The position numbers were made by a program, and so were the translations under genes. Positions 22,284-23,086 of a DNA stretch of 23,086 nt are shown one piece after another; the first letter of the stretch is position 1; every line of letters starts with the position of its first letter. The stretch comes from Candidatus Dormiibacterota bacterium (GTDB lineage: Bacteria > Chloroflexota > Dormibacteria > Aeolococcales > Aeolococcaceae). The stretch is taken from the NCBI GenBank assembly GCA_003153215.1, contig PLXL01000277.1, forward strand, positions 1-23,086, in the 5' to 3' direction. The notes beneath the pieces were generated by a model. The model had not been told where the DNA came from and searched no databases. It saw only the letters and a program-made list of their open reading frames with translations.

Positions 22284-22497
22284 GGCGAGTTCGGCTGGGG
22301 CGACCTCTGGACGTGGACGACTATCGACGCGGACACCAAGCTGGCCCCTTCCTGGCTGGTCGGGGACCGCTCCAGCGCCGACGCCATCGCCCTGATGGAC
22401 GATCTCCGGGGCCGACTGGCCAACCGGGTTCAGTTGGACCACGGACGGCCACCGGGCCTATCTGGAGGCCGTCGAGGGAGTCTGCGAAGTTGATGGG
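22284..22497 (+). pseudogene. IS1-like transposase fragment with a frameshift
   Basis: One frame reads GEFGWGDLWTWTTIDADTKL, then PSWLVGDRSSADAIALMDDL and RGRLANRVQ. After an apparent one-base insertion at 22436-22437 the next frame continues TTDGHRAYLEAVEGVCEVDG. These match consecutive blocks of the IS1-type DDE domain (WTWxAIDADTKLxxSWxVGxR and QLTTDGHxxYxxAVE). Both the N-terminal zinc-finger/HTH region and the C-terminus are absent. It is a decayed fragment between the DUF4012 promoter and the tRNA relic. Confidence 0.75.
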
Positions 22498-22703
22498 TGC
22501 GAGCATGGGCGAGGGCGTGCTCGGCCTGGGACGGGATGCCACAGCGGTCAGCTGCTCTTGACCAGGCCCATGGTGAGGCTCCTCATCGCCACCGAGGAAG
22601 AATGAGGGTCAGATTGAGGGATGAATGGAGCAAGCGCTCGGTAAGTCCCAGACACTCCTCGATGTGGATACGCGGAAAGTCCTTATATACCAATAGAAAA
22701 GTC

Positions 22704-22756
22704 CGGAGGAAGAGGGATTCGAACCCCCGAGGGCTTGGCGGCCCTTGCGGTTTTCA
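22704..22756 (-). other. 3' half of a tRNA-Ser(UGA) gene, probable attachment-site scar
   Basis: Read on the minus strand, the fragment starts at the anticodon loop CTTGAAA (anticodon TGA) at about 22758-22752. It continues through ACCGC, a class II variable arm (AGGGC paired with GCCCT) and a complete T arm (GGGGG TTCGAAT CCCTC), to the acceptor strand TTCCTCC and discriminator G at 22704. The 5' half (acceptor, D arm) is absent: upstream sequence has no GGAGGAA and no D-loop, and the anticodon stem has one mismatch. A 3' tRNA fragment that begins at the anticodon loop is the classic duplicate left when a tyrosine-recombinase element integrates into a tRNA gene. Confidence 0.75.
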
Positions 22757-23086
22757 AGAGCGCCGATTGACGTGTTGTCTGGTGTCGCTGGGTGTCGTCC
22801 TGATACGAATCACGACCCGGCTGTGGTAGTTTCGTGCCGCCTGGTACCTCCCAGTGTCGTCGGGGTGGGGGTATAGGTGGGGGTACGCGGCGAGCCCAAA
22901 CTGGGGAACCGATTCACGTGACGCCATCTTCCAAAGCTCGCCGGCCGTGCCAGTGTCAGAGGGCGGCTCAGATGGCCGAACAGCGACAGATCAGTCGACA
23001 TGCGCACGCCGTTGACGAGCTGGGCACCCACAGGTCTGCTCCAGCGAGATCAGCGTCGCCTATGCGAGGCTGCTTCAATCTACCCA
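22757..23086. other. Non-coding stretch beyond the tRNA fragment, with short direct repeats
   Basis: No recognisable gene. GGTGTCG occurs at 22781-22787 and 22791-22797, exactly 10 bases apart, with a GTGTCG again near 22854. GTGGGGGTA occurs at 22865-22873 and 22877-22885, 12 bases apart. Short spaced repeats next to a tRNA-derived core resemble integrase arm-binding sites, but no integrase gene is visible in the window. Confidence 0.35.

Noticed and set aside
22810..23031. Minus-strand frame as the C-terminus of an integrase
   Set aside because: The 73 residues show no tyrosine-recombinase motif (no R-HxxR-Y box); the Thr/Pro run simply reflects the G-rich direct repeats.
1..23086. CRISPR array, toxin-antitoxin or phage-defence system
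   Set aside because: No regularly spaced repeats of suitable length and no protein with defence-type motifs were seen on either strand.

Overview
The window is high-GC DNA and looks like part of a capsule or exopolysaccharide locus from a Gram-positive-type, probably actinomycetote, genome. The reasons are GC-rich codon use, GTG starts, a tyrosine-tailed BY-kinase C-terminus, a DUF4012 protein and actinobacterial-style IS30 and IS3 transposases. I cannot name the species. Mobile elements and gene remnants have heavily remodelled the locus.

Layout. 1-2118: the tail of a Wzc/CpsD-like tyrosine kinase, then a membrane-anchored nucleotide-sugar 4,6-dehydratase (FlaA1/CapD/PglF type). 2119-3115: a gene graveyard with the start of a multi-spanning membrane protein, the first part of an FkbM methyltransferase and the C-terminal part of a GT4 glycosyltransferase. 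3198-4454: an intact GT4 glycosyltransferase. 4472-4796: a 5' fragment of an IS110 element. 4887-5960: a complete IS30-family element. 6343-9002: a wzy-wzx pair (polymerase and flippase) on the minus strand, visibly less GC-rich than its surroundings. 9093-10250: a complete IS630-family element with a TA duplication. 10701-13397: an IS3-family element whose orfB is split by a second IS30-family element (11011-12462) with a clean 3-bp duplication; that IS30 transposase is itself stopped by an amber codon. 13953-15830: a GT2-GT4 pair on the plus strand. 16096-16308: an epimerase remnant. 16371-22148: a minus-strand block read in the order DUF4012 protein, PglD-like acetyltransferase, PglC-like sugar-phosphate transferase, PglE-like aminotransferase, short UDP-sugar dehydrogenase. 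22284-22497: an IS1-like transposase remnant. 22704-22756: the 3' half of a tRNA-Ser(UGA) gene, which looks like an integration-site scar.

How it works together (inference). The dehydratase, aminotransferase and acetyltransferase could make a UDP-activated 4-acylamino-6-deoxy sugar of the di-N-acetylbacillosamine type. The PglC-like enzyme would load it onto undecaprenyl phosphate, the glycosyltransferases would extend it, Wzx would flip it and Wzy would polymerise it. The BY-kinase would control chain length and export. The most notable signals are the mobile-element architecture (element ends that supply stop codons, a duplication of exactly one codon), the tRNA scar, and the dispersed bacillosamine-like gene set. 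I found no CRISPR array, rRNA or defence system.
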